Assembly: GCA_046328505.1 (NCBI GenBank)
Contig: JAXLWL010000003.1
Span: forward strand, 1,269,116-1,333,115
Length of the DNA: 64,000 nucleotides
Direction: 5' to 3'
From: JBDHWG01 sp046328505
GTDB lineage: Bacteria > Chloroflexota > Anaerolineae > Epilineales > JAHCIE01
Shown here: piece by piece, positions 26,491 to 34,900 of the stretch
How the letters are laid out: each line of letters begins with the position of its first letter
How positions within the stretch are numbered: position 1 is the stretch's first letter
Notes under the pieces: generated by a model
Seen by the model: only the letters and a program-made list of their open reading frames with translations
The model's database searches: none
What the model was told of the DNA's origin: nothing
Program-made: the position numbers and the translations under genes

Positions 26491-28377
26491 ATGCGACGAC
26501 GTGCATGGATTAGCGTCATTCTCTCGCTCAGCGTCCTTCTCGTCCTGGGGCAAGTGGCCAGCGCCGCCGACCCTCGCCCCGACGCGCTTGACGTCGTGTC
26601 CGCCCCCGTTCCCAACGTCTTCACATTCCAGGGTCAGATCAAGCAGAGTGGCTCCCCGGTCAGCGGCGCGTGTGACCTCCGCTTCACCCTCTACAATGAC
26701 GCCACGGCCGGCTCGGACGCCGGCGGCGGGCCGCAGACCTTCACCGGCCAGGCGGTGGCCAACGGCCTGTTCACCGTCGGCCTGCCGTGGGGCGACAGCT
26801 TCACCGGCGACGACCGCTGGGTCGAGACGGCGGTGCGCTGCCCGGCGGGGAGTGGCAGCTACGCCACCCTCGCGCCGCGCCAGCACATCACCGCCACGCC
26901 CTACGCCTTCGGGCTGCGCCTGCCGTACGGCGGCAAGTTCACCAGCAGCGGCGACTTGTTCAGTGTGACAAACGGCGGCGTCGGCTCGGCCGGCCACTTC
27001 GTGATGACCAACCCGAACGCGATGAACCAGGCGGCGCTGGTGGGTGAAAGTGTGGCGAGCGACGGAGTGCAGGGTATCAGCACGAGCAGCTTTGGTGTGT
27101 ATGGCGAGTCCGCCACGGTCGCCGGGATCTATGGCAAAACCAGCTCCGCTGACAACGGCGGCGTGGTCGGCGTCAACTCGGCCAACGGGCCTGGTGTCGA
27201 GGGGTACACCGGCCAGGGCATTGGCGTGCATGGGCAAGCCGACGCGGGCTACGGTGTCCGAGGCGATTCGAGCGGAGGCATCGGCGTCCGCGGCGCCGGC
27301 CTTACCTACGGGGTGTACGGACTCTCCACCAGCAACACCGGCGTTCGTGGCCACTCCACCAGCGGCGCTGGCGTGGATGGTGACTCGGACAGCGGCGTCG
27401 GGGTTTTCGGCTCCTCCAGCAGCAGCGATGGCGTCCACGGCGTCTCCAACTCCTTCAGCGGTACCGGCGTCTACGGCTCCAGCAGGGGTACCGGCGTCTA
27501 CGGCGTCTCCAACGGAAGCTATGGCATTGGCGTCCGTGGCGAGGGCGACACCGGGGTCTTTGGCTCCTCTGACAGCGGCACGGGAGTCGGCGGCGGTTCC
27601 AACACGGGTATTGGCGTCGGCGGTCAGTCGGACAGCAACGACGGCGTCCAGGGCTTCTCTCGCAGCGGCAGTGGCGTCTACGGCTATGCCAGCGGTGGCA
27701 CAGGCGTTTCCGGCAAATCCGACAGAGGCAACGGCGTGAGCGGACTTGCAAACGACAAGGCGGGTGTCAGGGGAGATGCTACCACCGGCCAGGGCGTCCT
27801 CGGCTATGCCAGCAGCGGCATCGGTGTCTACGGCCAATCCGGCACCGGGCTGGCCGGCCGCTTCGTCGGCAACGTCCAGGTCACGGGGACGCTGTCCAAG
27901 GGCGGCGGCTCGTTCAAGATTGACCACCCTACTGACCCCGCCAACAAGTACCTCTACCACTCCTTCGTCGAAAGCCCCGACATGCTGGACATCTACAACG
28001 GCGTCGTGACCACCGACGCCCAGGGCTTTGCCACGGTCACCCTTCCCGACTGGTTCCAGGCCCTCAACCGCGACTTCCGCTACCAGCTCACCATCGTCGG
28101 CAAGGAGTGGGCGCAGGCGCGCATCGAAGAGGAGATCGCCGACAACAGGTTCGTCATCCGCACCGACAAGCCCAACATCAAGGTGTCGTGGCTAGTGACG
28201 GGCATCCGCCAGGACGCCTTCGCCAACGCCCACCGCATCCCTGTCGAGGAGGACAAGCCGGCCGCGGAGCAGGGGAAGTACCTCTACCCGAAGGAGCACG
28301 GCCAGCCGTCATCTCTCGGCATCGACCAGCTCAAGCCAAGCGCCGCACCGCCACCAGCGCCGTCGCAAGCGCCTTAA
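26491..28377 (+). CDS. Secreted GVYG-repeat protein 2
   Basis: A 628-residue paralogue of the 23401 protein: signal peptide MRRRAWISVILSLSVLLVLG, the same N-terminal beta domain, a GVYG/GVxG shaft with more variable repeats, and a nearly identical C-terminal block (FKIDHPTDPANKYLYHSF, VSWLVTGIRQDAF). The DNA of the N- and C-terminal blocks is also close to that of the first gene, whereas the shaft differs, pointing to duplication with later repeat exchange. The true start is 26491 after AAGGAGAACAGCG; the open frame further upstream is only the shadow of the Thr/Pro-rich gene. A strong terminator follows at 28411. Confidence 0.85.
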   Translation: MRRRAWISVILSLSVLLVLGQVASAADPRPDALDVVSAPVPNVFTFQGQIKQSGSPVSGACDLRFTLYNDATAGSDAGGGPQTFTGQAVANGLFTVGLPWGDSFTGDDRWVETAVRCPAGSGSYATLAPRQHITATPYAFGLRLPYGGKFTSSGDLFSVTNGGVGSAGHFVMTNPNAMNQAALVGESVASDGVQGISTSSFGVYGESATVAGIYGKTSSADNGGVVGVNSANGPGVEGYTGQGIGVHGQADAGYGVRGDSSGGIGVRGAGLTYGVYGLSTSNTGVRGHSTSGAGVDGDSDSGVGVFGSSSSSDGVHGVSNSFSGTGVYGSSRGTGVYGVSNGSYGIGVRGEGDTGVFGSSDSGTGVGGGSNTGIGVGGQSDSNDGVQGFSRSGSGVYGYASGGTGVSGKSDRGNGVSGLANDKAGVRGDATTGQGVLGYASSGIGVYGQSGTGLAGRFVGNVQVTGTLSKGGGSFKIDHPTDPANKYLYHSFVESPDMLDIYNGVVTTDAQGFATVTLPDWFQALNRDFRYQLTIVGKEWAQARIEEEIADNRFVIRTDKPNIKVSWLVTGIRQDAFANAHRIPVEEDKPAAEQGKYLYPKEHGQPSSLGIDQLKPSAAPPPAPSQAP

Positions 28378-28410
28378 TCGGCGCCCCGTCATCCTGTCAA
28401 ACGATAGCGT

Positions 28411-28456
28411 AACGGATAAACGGATATGGAAGGCCACTTCCGTTTATCCGTTTTTC
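28411..28456 (+). terminator. Rho-independent terminator after GVYG protein 2
   Basis: AACGGATAAACGGA and TCCGTTTATCCGTT form a 14-bp perfect stem with a 14-base loop, followed by TTT. It ends the 23401-28377 transcription unit. Confidence 0.92.
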
Positions 28457-28480
28457 ATGGGTTGACAGTGCCCTTCGCTA

Positions 28481-28509
28481 TTGACATCCTGCCCAAATTC
28501 CGATATGAT
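28481..28509 (+). promoter_or_regulatory. Sigma70-type promoter of the Fur-family gene
   Basis: TTGACA at 28481, 17-base spacer, TATGAT at 28504. The start point should be near 28516, directly within the AT-rich operator-like sequence. Confidence 0.85.
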
Positions 28510-28555
28510 TAAGAATGATTATTAACTAGTTTTGATTATCATCTTCTTCTTAATC
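28507..28555. promoter_or_regulatory. Putative Fur-family operator
   Basis: GATTAAGAA (28507-28515) and TTCTTAATC (28547-28555) form a perfect inverted repeat across an AT-rich centre that also holds two TGATTAT copies and the palindrome TGATTATCA (28533-28541). Such AT-rich GATAAT-like dyads are typical Fur/PerR/Zur sites. It overlaps the -10 box, so repression of the regulator by itself is likely. Confidence 0.65.
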
Positions 28556-28580
28556 CGAGACTTGAGCAAGGCAGTTACTC

Positions 28581-29048
28581 ATGGATGTTGCTTCCGTAGT
28601 GGAGCGCATGCGCGCTCAGGGATACAAGCTGACGCCGCAGCGCATGGCGATTGTCGAGGCGTTAGCGGTCAGCCGCGCCCACCCGACGGCCTCCGAGCTG
28701 TACGAGCAGGTGCGCCCGCGCTACCCGATGATGGGGCTTGCGACGGTATACAAGACGCTGGAGATGCTGCGCGACATGGGCGAGGTGGTGGAGACGGGGT
28801 TCGGCAGCGGCGGCGCCCGGTTCGAGGCGAACCTCCAGCCCCATATCAACCTCGTGTGTCAGATCTGCGGCCAGGTGATGGACATTCACCCAACGATGGA
28901 TGACCCGGATGGACCGGATGAGACCACAGGCCTGAGTATTCCGTGGGTTGAGGATGCCGCCGCCGAGACCGGGTTCGAGCTGCGTGGCGGCCACATCGAG
29001 TTTTTCGGCGTCTGCGCCGCCTGCCGCGCGAAGATGTCCGCCTCGTAA
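28581..29048 (+). CDS. Fur-family metal- or peroxide-responsive regulator
   Basis: A 155-residue Fur-type repressor. The winged helix spans residues 15-80 (YKLTPQRMAIVEAL, LATVYKTLEMLRDMGEV). The structural zinc site has two CxxC pairs, CQICG and CAAC. Sensor ligands are visible as HINLVC and the C-terminal GGHIEFFGVC. A stretch of about 20 extra residues (IHPTMDDPDGPDETTGLSIP) sits between them. It is autoregulated by the dyad at 28507, and it precedes a P1B-4 metal efflux ATPase, so it probably controls metal export. PerR and Zur subtypes cannot be told apart by eye; the HMA-type ATPase and PerR-PfeT precedent favour a PerR/iron role. Confidence 0.85.
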   Translation: MDVASVVERMRAQGYKLTPQRMAIVEALAVSRAHPTASELYEQVRPRYPMMGLATVYKTLEMLRDMGEVVETGFGSGGARFEANLQPHINLVCQICGQVMDIHPTMDDPDGPDETTGLSIPWVEDAAAETGFELRGGHIEFFGVCAACRAKMSAS

Positions 29049-29078
29049 CAAAGTTTCGTTCTCGGTCATTGCGAGCGC

Positions 29079-29210
29079 AGTCTATATGACCCTTGGGTCA
29101 CCCGTAAGTATGAAAATGTCATGCTGAGCGGAGCGAAGCATCCCGGTGCCGTTGGAGGCCCTTCGCTACGCTCAGGGCGACAGCCGCGCTATTTTCATCT
29201 CAGCGAAGCA
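29079..29210. repeat. 132-bp dispersed repeat, copy 1
   Basis: From AGTCTATATGACCC to CAGCGAAGCA this matches 60737-60868 with a single base change seen on reading (GAGCGAAGC against GAGCAAAGC). It lies between the Fur-family gene and the ATPase gene, and nothing else is encoded there. Confidence 0.92.
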
Positions 29211-29303
29211 ATCTCCCATTATTGGCCACCCTCGCTGACCGCGCGAGCGCTTCGTCCGTGGGGAGCTACGCCCCTGGTTCGCAATGACTGCAGGAGAGTT
29301 ATC

Positions 29304-31697
29304 GTGAAGACGCACGAGATTGATATCCCGGTCACGCTGCCGGAGGAAGAGAAGCACTACTGCGCCGACGCGCTCCTGGAGGCCCTGACCACCAACGACG
29401 GTATCCTTGGCGCGGAGCTCGACGCCAGCCGCTCGGTTCTGACGCTGAAGTATGACCCGGAGCGCGCCTCGCTCGTCGCGGTGGAGGGCGTCGCCGAGGA
29501 CCTTGGCATCACCCTGGGCCGCCAGTTCCAGGCCTGCGCCATGGGCGTCAAGGGGCTGACCTGCGACCAGTGCGCCCTGCGCCTCGAGCACGGCTTGACG
29601 GCAGTGCCAGGGATTGTTCACGCCTCAGCGAACCCGTCCGCCGGCGTCCTTGGCGTGCAGTACGACGTGGACAACGTCACACCCGCCGAGATCGAGCGCA
29701 AGGTCTCCGACCTGGGCTATCACGTGCGCAGTAGTGAGGAAGAGGAGGAGCCGCTCTGGGTCAAGCACCGCGACGCCTTCCTGACCGCCGCCGCCGGTAT
29801 CTGTCTCATTGGCGGCATCCTCACCGAGTGGCTGGGCGGCCCGCACAACCTCGCTATCGCCTTCTTCGTCGGCTCGTATATCGCCGGCGGATTCTACGCC
29901 GCGCAGAATGGGATAAAGGCGCTGTTTTCCCTGGCGCTCGACGTTGACTTCCTCATGGTGGCGGCGGCGCTGGGCGCGGCGGCGATTGATCATTGGGAGG
30001 AAGGCGCAGTCCTGCTGTTCCTGTTCTCCCTGGGCAACACCCTAGAGCACTACGCCCTCGGCCGGACGCGCAACGCCATTCGCGCCCTCATGGACCTTAG
30101 CCCGCAACAGGCGACGCGCATCACGCTGGCAAACGGCGCCCGCGAGGAGCACATCGTCCCGGTCGAGGCGCTGGCCGTCGGCGACATGGTGCTGGTCCGG
30201 CCTGGCGAGAAGATCCCGGCCGACGGAACGATTGTCGTCGGGCAGACGGCGGTGGACCAGGCAGCCATCACCGGCGAGTCGGTTCCTGTGGACAAGGATG
30301 CCGGCGACACCGTGTTCGCCGGTACGCTGAACGGCTCCGGCGCGCTCGAAGTGCGCGTCGCCAAGACGGCGCAGGACACGACCCTGGCGAAGATCGTGCA
30401 GATGGTGGAGGAAGCGCGCAGCGAGAAGTCGCCGACACAGCGTTTCATCGAAACCTTCGAGGAGAAGTACGCCTGGGGTGTGGTCAGCGTTACCGCGCTC
30501 ATGATCTTCGTCCCGTGGCTCTTGCTGGGCCAGGACTTCTCGACGGCCTTCTACCGCGCGATGACCCTGCTGGTCGTGGCGTCGCCGTGCGCGCTGGTCA
30601 TCTCGACGCCGGCGTCGTTCCTGTCGGCCATCGCCAACGGCGCGCGCAACGGCATCCTGTTCAAGGGCGGCGCTCACCTGGAAAACGCAGCCGGCATCAA
30701 GGTCGTCGCCTTCGACAAGACCGGCACGCTGACCTACGGCCGGCCGAAGGTGACGGACATCGTCGCGTTCGACGGCGTGGCCGAAGATGAGGTTCTGCGC
30801 CTCGCCGCCGCGGTGGAAGGTCTGTCCGAGCACCCCATCGCCACCGCCGTCGTCAATGCCGCCAGGGACCGGGACCTGCCGATCCCCGTCGCGAAAGACG
30901 GCAAGGCGCTCCACGGCCAGGGCATCCTCGGCACGGTCGACGACGCCATCGTGTGGGTCGGCAAGCTGAGCCTGGCGGAGGAGCAGGGCGCCGCCATAGG
31001 CGACGAGGCTCTGACGAGGCTCGCCGCGCTCGAGAGCCAGGGCAAGACCGTGGTCGCCGTCGGCGCGGACCGGCCCCTCGGCCTCATCGCCGTGTCCGAT
31101 ACCATGCGGCCGCAGGCCGTCGCCGCGATCGCGGCCCTGAAGCGCCTGGGCGTGCAGAAGGTTGTCATGCTCACCGGTGACAACCGCCGCGCTGCCGAGG
31201 CCATTGCTCGCCAGGCCGGCGTGGACGAGGTTCACGCCGAGCTGCTGCCCGCTGACAAGGTGCGCATCGCCAAGCAGCTCCAGGAGCAGTATGGAGACGC
31301 CGCTGTCATCGGCGACGGTGTGAACGACGCGCCGGCCCTCGCCGCGGCCACCGTCGGCATCGCCATGGGCGCGGCCGGCTCGGATGTGGCGCTGGAGACG
31401 GCGGACGTGGTGCTGATGGCCGACGACCTGATGAAGCTGCCCTACGCCATCGCGCTGGGACGGCAGGCGACGCGGGTTGTGAAGCAGAACCTGACCTTCG
31501 CCCTGAGCGTCATCGTCGTCCTCATCCTGTCGACGTTCCTGGGCGTGATCGGGCTGCCGCTGGGCGTCATCGGCCACGAGGGAAGCACGGTCATCGTCGT
31601 GCTCAACGGCCTGCGTCTGCTGAGCTACAAGCCCAAGCTGCACCTGCCGGAAGGCTCGTCCAGCGCCGCCGCGCCGACAGTCGTCAAGACGGCATAG
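29304..31697 (+). CDS. P1B-4-type heavy-metal-translocating ATPase (Co/Fe/Zn efflux type)
   Basis: About 797 residues from a GTG start preceded by AGGAGAG. The N-terminus has a divergent HMA-like domain and a second one with GLTCDQCALRL (CxxC near residue 90). Then come transmembrane segments, the actuator motif ITGESVP, the ion-path motif ASPCALV (SPC near residue 428), phosphorylation DKTGT (near 470), MLTGDN, GDGVNDAPAL, and the last helix HEGSTVIVVLNG. SPC plus HEGS/T is the P1B-4 signature of CoaT, CtpD and PfeT, which export Co2+, Ni2+ or Fe2+. The longer open frame upstream translates through a repeat and was not used. The neighbouring Fur-family gene probably regulates it. N-terminal HMA domains are unusual for P1B-4. 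Confidence 0.9.
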   Translation: MKTHEIDIPVTLPEEEKHYCADALLEALTTNDGILGAELDASRSVLTLKYDPERASLVAVEGVAEDLGITLGRQFQACAMGVKGLTCDQCALRLEHGLTAVPGIVHASANPSAGVLGVQYDVDNVTPAEIERKVSDLGYHVRSSEEEEEPLWVKHRDAFLTAAAGICLIGGILTEWLGGPHNLAIAFFVGSYIAGGFYAAQNGIKALFSLALDVDFLMVAAALGAAAIDHWEEGAVLLFLFSLGNTLEHYALGRTRNAIRALMDLSPQQATRITLANGAREEHIVPVEALAVGDMVLVRPGEKIPADGTIVVGQTAVDQAAITGESVPVDKDAGDTVFAGTLNGSGALEVRVAKTAQDTTLAKIVQMVEEARSEKSPTQRFIETFEEKYAWGVVSVTALMIFVPWLLLGQDFSTAFYRAMTLLVVASPCALVISTPASFLSAIANGARNGILFKGGAHLENAAGIKVVAFDKTGTLTYGRPKVTDIVAFDGVAEDEVLRLAAAVEGLSEHPIATAVVNAARDRDLPIPVAKDGKALHGQGILGTVDDAIVWVGKLSLAEEQGAAIGDEALTRLAALESQGKTVVAVGADRPLGLIAVSDTMRPQAVAAIAALKRLGVQKVVMLTGDNRRAAEAIARQAGVDEVHAELLPADKVRIAKQLQEQYGDAAVIGDGVNDAPALAAATVGIAMGAAGSDVALETADVVLMADDLMKLPYAIALGRQATRVVKQNLTFALSVIVVLILSTFLGVIGLPLGVIGHEGSTVIVVLNGLRLLSYKPKLHLPEGSSSAAAPTVVKTA

Positions 31698-31707
31698 CCA
31701 GCCAAAT

Positions 31708-31763
31708 GTAGTAGCGACTTCCAGTCGCTGATTTGAGCGAAGAACGACTGAAGTCGTCACTAC
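31708..31763. repeat. REP-like inverted repeat
   Basis: GTAGTAGCGACTTCCAGTCG and GAACGACTGAAGTCGTCACTAC flank about 15 bases. Close to the copy at 4737. It lies 10 bases after the ATPase stop. Confidence 0.85.
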
Positions 31764-31782
31764 AAGATACAGTCAACACGAC

Positions 31783-31820
31783 GCGCCCACCGGTGAATGG
31801 ACCGGTGGGCGCGGTTTTGT
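31783..31820 (+). terminator. Rho-independent terminator after the ATPase gene
   Basis: GCGCCCACCGGT, loop GAATGG, ACCGGTGGGCGC, then GGTTTTGT. A 12-bp perfect stem. Confidence 0.85.
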
Positions 31821-31837
31821 CCCTCATCGAGTTTCGT

Positions 31838-31929
31838 CCCTCACCCCCTGCCACTTTCCCATTTTGGGAGAGGGGGAAGAAAGGCTCTGCCACCCCTTCC
31901 TCCCGCCCTGGGAGGAAGGGGTTAGGGGA
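31838..31929. repeat. Intergenic CCCTCACCC-class inverted repeat
   Basis: Unit CCCTCACCCCCTGCCACTTT with inverted GGAGGAAGGGGTTAGGGG. Related to 15661-15743 and 63820-63860. It lies next to the stop of the large vWA gene. Confidence 0.65.
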
Positions 31930-31942
31930 TGGAGGGACGGAC

Positions 31943-34900
31943 TCACGGCCCGCGCATGTATATCAGCGGCAGGTAGAGCTGCGGCTGCGACTGCGCCCGC
32001 AGGACGTTGCCGCCCACCGCCTGCCCATCCACGTACTGCGTCACCGTGAGCGTCGGCGGGTCGGCGCCGGCCGGCGTCACGAAGTCGAACACGAGCTGCG
32101 TCTTCTCGTCGCCCGCGAACGGGATCCGGTCGATGACCGCGCTCACCACAACGGATGCGTCCGCCGCCAGCGACTCCTGACCCATCGCCCACGCCGCCGT
32201 CGCAGGCTTCGTGTCGAGCTGGATCGACGTCGTGCCGGAGATAACGTGGCCGCCGGTGACCGTTCCGCCCGCGCCCTGCCAGCGGTTGAATGCCGCCGGG
32301 TCCGAAAAGGTGACTCTGGCGCTCGTCCCCGGCGCGACCGGCGGCGAGTTGATTGTCGCCGAGCCGTAGCCGCTGCCGTGGTTGGCGTTACCGACGTTCA
32401 CCGCCCCGCTCGACGTGCCGCCGCCGATGATCTGCGTGTTCTTTTGGCACAGGTTGTTGTCGAACGGCACCCAGCCGTCGGCCGTGATCGGGTCTGTCGG
32501 CGCTTCGATGCGCGCCAGGAAGCAGTAGTGGCCCTCGTTCGTCGGCGTCCACGGGATGGCCACGATGCCGTTCTCGCCCACCGCCAGCAGTGGGATGGAT
32601 GCCGTCGCGATCTCGGGTACCCAGTCGTCCGGCCAGCGGATGTTGGATGCGCCGGGCGCGTCGTACAGGTGCACCTGGATATCGCTCACCGACGCGTCGC
32701 CGATGTTTCGCACGCGCACGTACACTGTGTTCGGCTGGCCGGCGATCGGGTTCTGGTGAATCTGGATGCCGTCCGGCTGGTTGCGCACCCAGATGTCGGG
32801 GCTGTCCCACCACGCCTCGCCGTTCGGGTTCGACGGCACGCGCCCACTATCCGTCGCGTAGTCCTTGCACATCACCTGCGGGTTCTTGGCCGCCGGCGCA
32901 AGCACCGTCACTTGAGGAATCGGGAACGTCAGGCTGCCAGGCTGGCCCTGGGAGTTCGTGTACGTCGCCGTGGCGTAGTCGTTCGTCGGCCAGGTGCCCT
33001 GCGTCTGGGTCATCTTGACGCGATAGCTCCAGCGCTGCGTCTCCAGGCCCAGGCGCGGGATGCGCCAGGTCAGCGTCTTGCCGTCCGCGCTGACGCTCGG
33101 CGTCGGGATGCCGGTGAATGAGTTCGGCACCAGCGTCACGTACGGCGACAGACGGTCCGTGATGACAATGTTCGTCGCGGGCGCGCCGCCTATCGCGCCG
33201 GCGATCTGCTGGTAGATGGCGTCGAGGCCGGTCGCGTCGGGGGCAAAGTAGTAGTCGCTCGGCGACGAGGCCACGTCGCGCATCAAAGTCGAGTCGACAT
33301 CGGAGCCGAGCCCGATGGTGAATATGCGCGTCCCTGCCGCCTTCGCCGCGGTCGCTGCGGTTCGCGCATCGACGGACGAGTCGGGCCGGCCGTCGGACAT
33401 CAGCACAATGATCGGCTGGTTCGTGGTCCGGTGGCGGCCGCTCACCAACTCCGCCTGGGCCGCGTTGATGGCGCCTGCCATGTCGGTGCTCCCGCCGGCT
33501 ACGAGACCGTCAATGGCGGCGCGCACCGGTCCCACGCTCGACGTCAGGGCCACGTCCAGGTTGGGCGACGAACCGAATGACACCAGGCCCACCTGATCGG
33601 TTGTCGTGTCCATCCGGTCCACGAAGCCCTTGGCCGCATCCTTCGCGGCAGCAAGCTTCGTCCCCGCCATGCTGCCGGACCGGTCCAGGGCGAGCAGCAC
33701 GTCGGACGCTTTGCGTGTCGGCAGGCACGCGCCGTCGAGGCCCGCCAGGTCGAGGAACACCGTCACTTCGCCGCCCGGCTGCACGCTGCTCGGGCTGGCC
33801 GTCTTGTCGCGGTCGACGCGGCACGGACCGGATGGCGAGCAGATGTGCAGGTGGATGTCATCCACGTGCGCGCCGGCCGAGAAGTTGTACACCGTGGTCG
33901 TCTTCACGAAGTCGAAGACAACGGCGACCGTCTGCCCGCGTACCCTGGCCAGATCATCCGGGGTCAGGTTGTAGCTCGGCGCGTCCTGGCCGCAGCCGGG
34001 CCGGGTGACGAGGTTGATCTGCCACAGACGAACCAGCTCGGTGGTCAACGTCATGTCGTAGATCGAGGCGCGCAGGTAGTTGGGCTCGTTCGGCGGAAGC
34101 TGCTGCGGGTCGCCCGAGCCATACCACGTCCCGAACCCGCCGTAGTCACCGACCCAGAAACTGACATTCTGAGCGTCGGGTGCGATGCTCACCATCTGGT
34201 AGAGCAGCTCGTGATTGGCGATACCCGGCGGTCCTTCGAAAACGGCCTGGTGATCGCTCGTGTCCACAAGCTCGCGGCCTAGCCGGCTGTATTCGCCCCA
34301 GATCCGGTTGCCATCGTAGAAGTGCGGGTTGCGTATAGCGTTGGGCGCTCGGTCCGGCGCGCACTCCGGTACCACTGACGGTCTCGGCGGCACGCACGTG
34401 GGCGTCACGGTCGGCGTCGGCGTCCACGTCGCCGTCGGTGTAGGTGTCCGTGTAGGCGTCCGCGTCGGCGTGGGTGTGAGCGTTGCCGTGGGCGTCCGCG
34501 TGGGTGTCGCGGTCACCGTTATGCAGTTCGCGGGCACGTGGACCGTGACGCCCTGGCCACCGTACACTGCTCCGTCGCCCACGGCGCGGACGGCGAAGGA
34601 GTAATCCTGCCCGACGGCCGTCCCAGGCGGAACCCGGATTTCAACGTCAAAGTCGACGGTCAGGCCGCCTGGTGGGATGGTCAGGTTGGTGTATGCCGGC
34701 GGGTTGACGGTCAGCCAGGACTGGTAGCTCGACGGGTCGGCGACAAGCTCCAATCGCGAGATGTGGCTGCTCGCCGACGTCACGAGGTTCTTGATCGCCG
34801 CGGGCAGGTCAGCCGCGTTCGTCAGCTTCACAGCGTCACCGCCGGCGCCGGTCTGGTAGGCCCACCATTGCCAGTACGCATAGAGCGTGTCTACGCTAGC

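Noticed and set aside
26371..27960. 529-residue minus-strand open frame opposite GVYG protein 2
   Set aside because: It is an Ala/Val/Asp-rich shadow of the glycine-repeat shaft; periodic repeats keep the reverse frame open.
30042..31760. 572-residue minus-strand open frame opposite the metal ATPase
   Set aside because: Antisense to a gene with all P-type ATPase motifs; composition is His/Arg/Gly-rich without domains.
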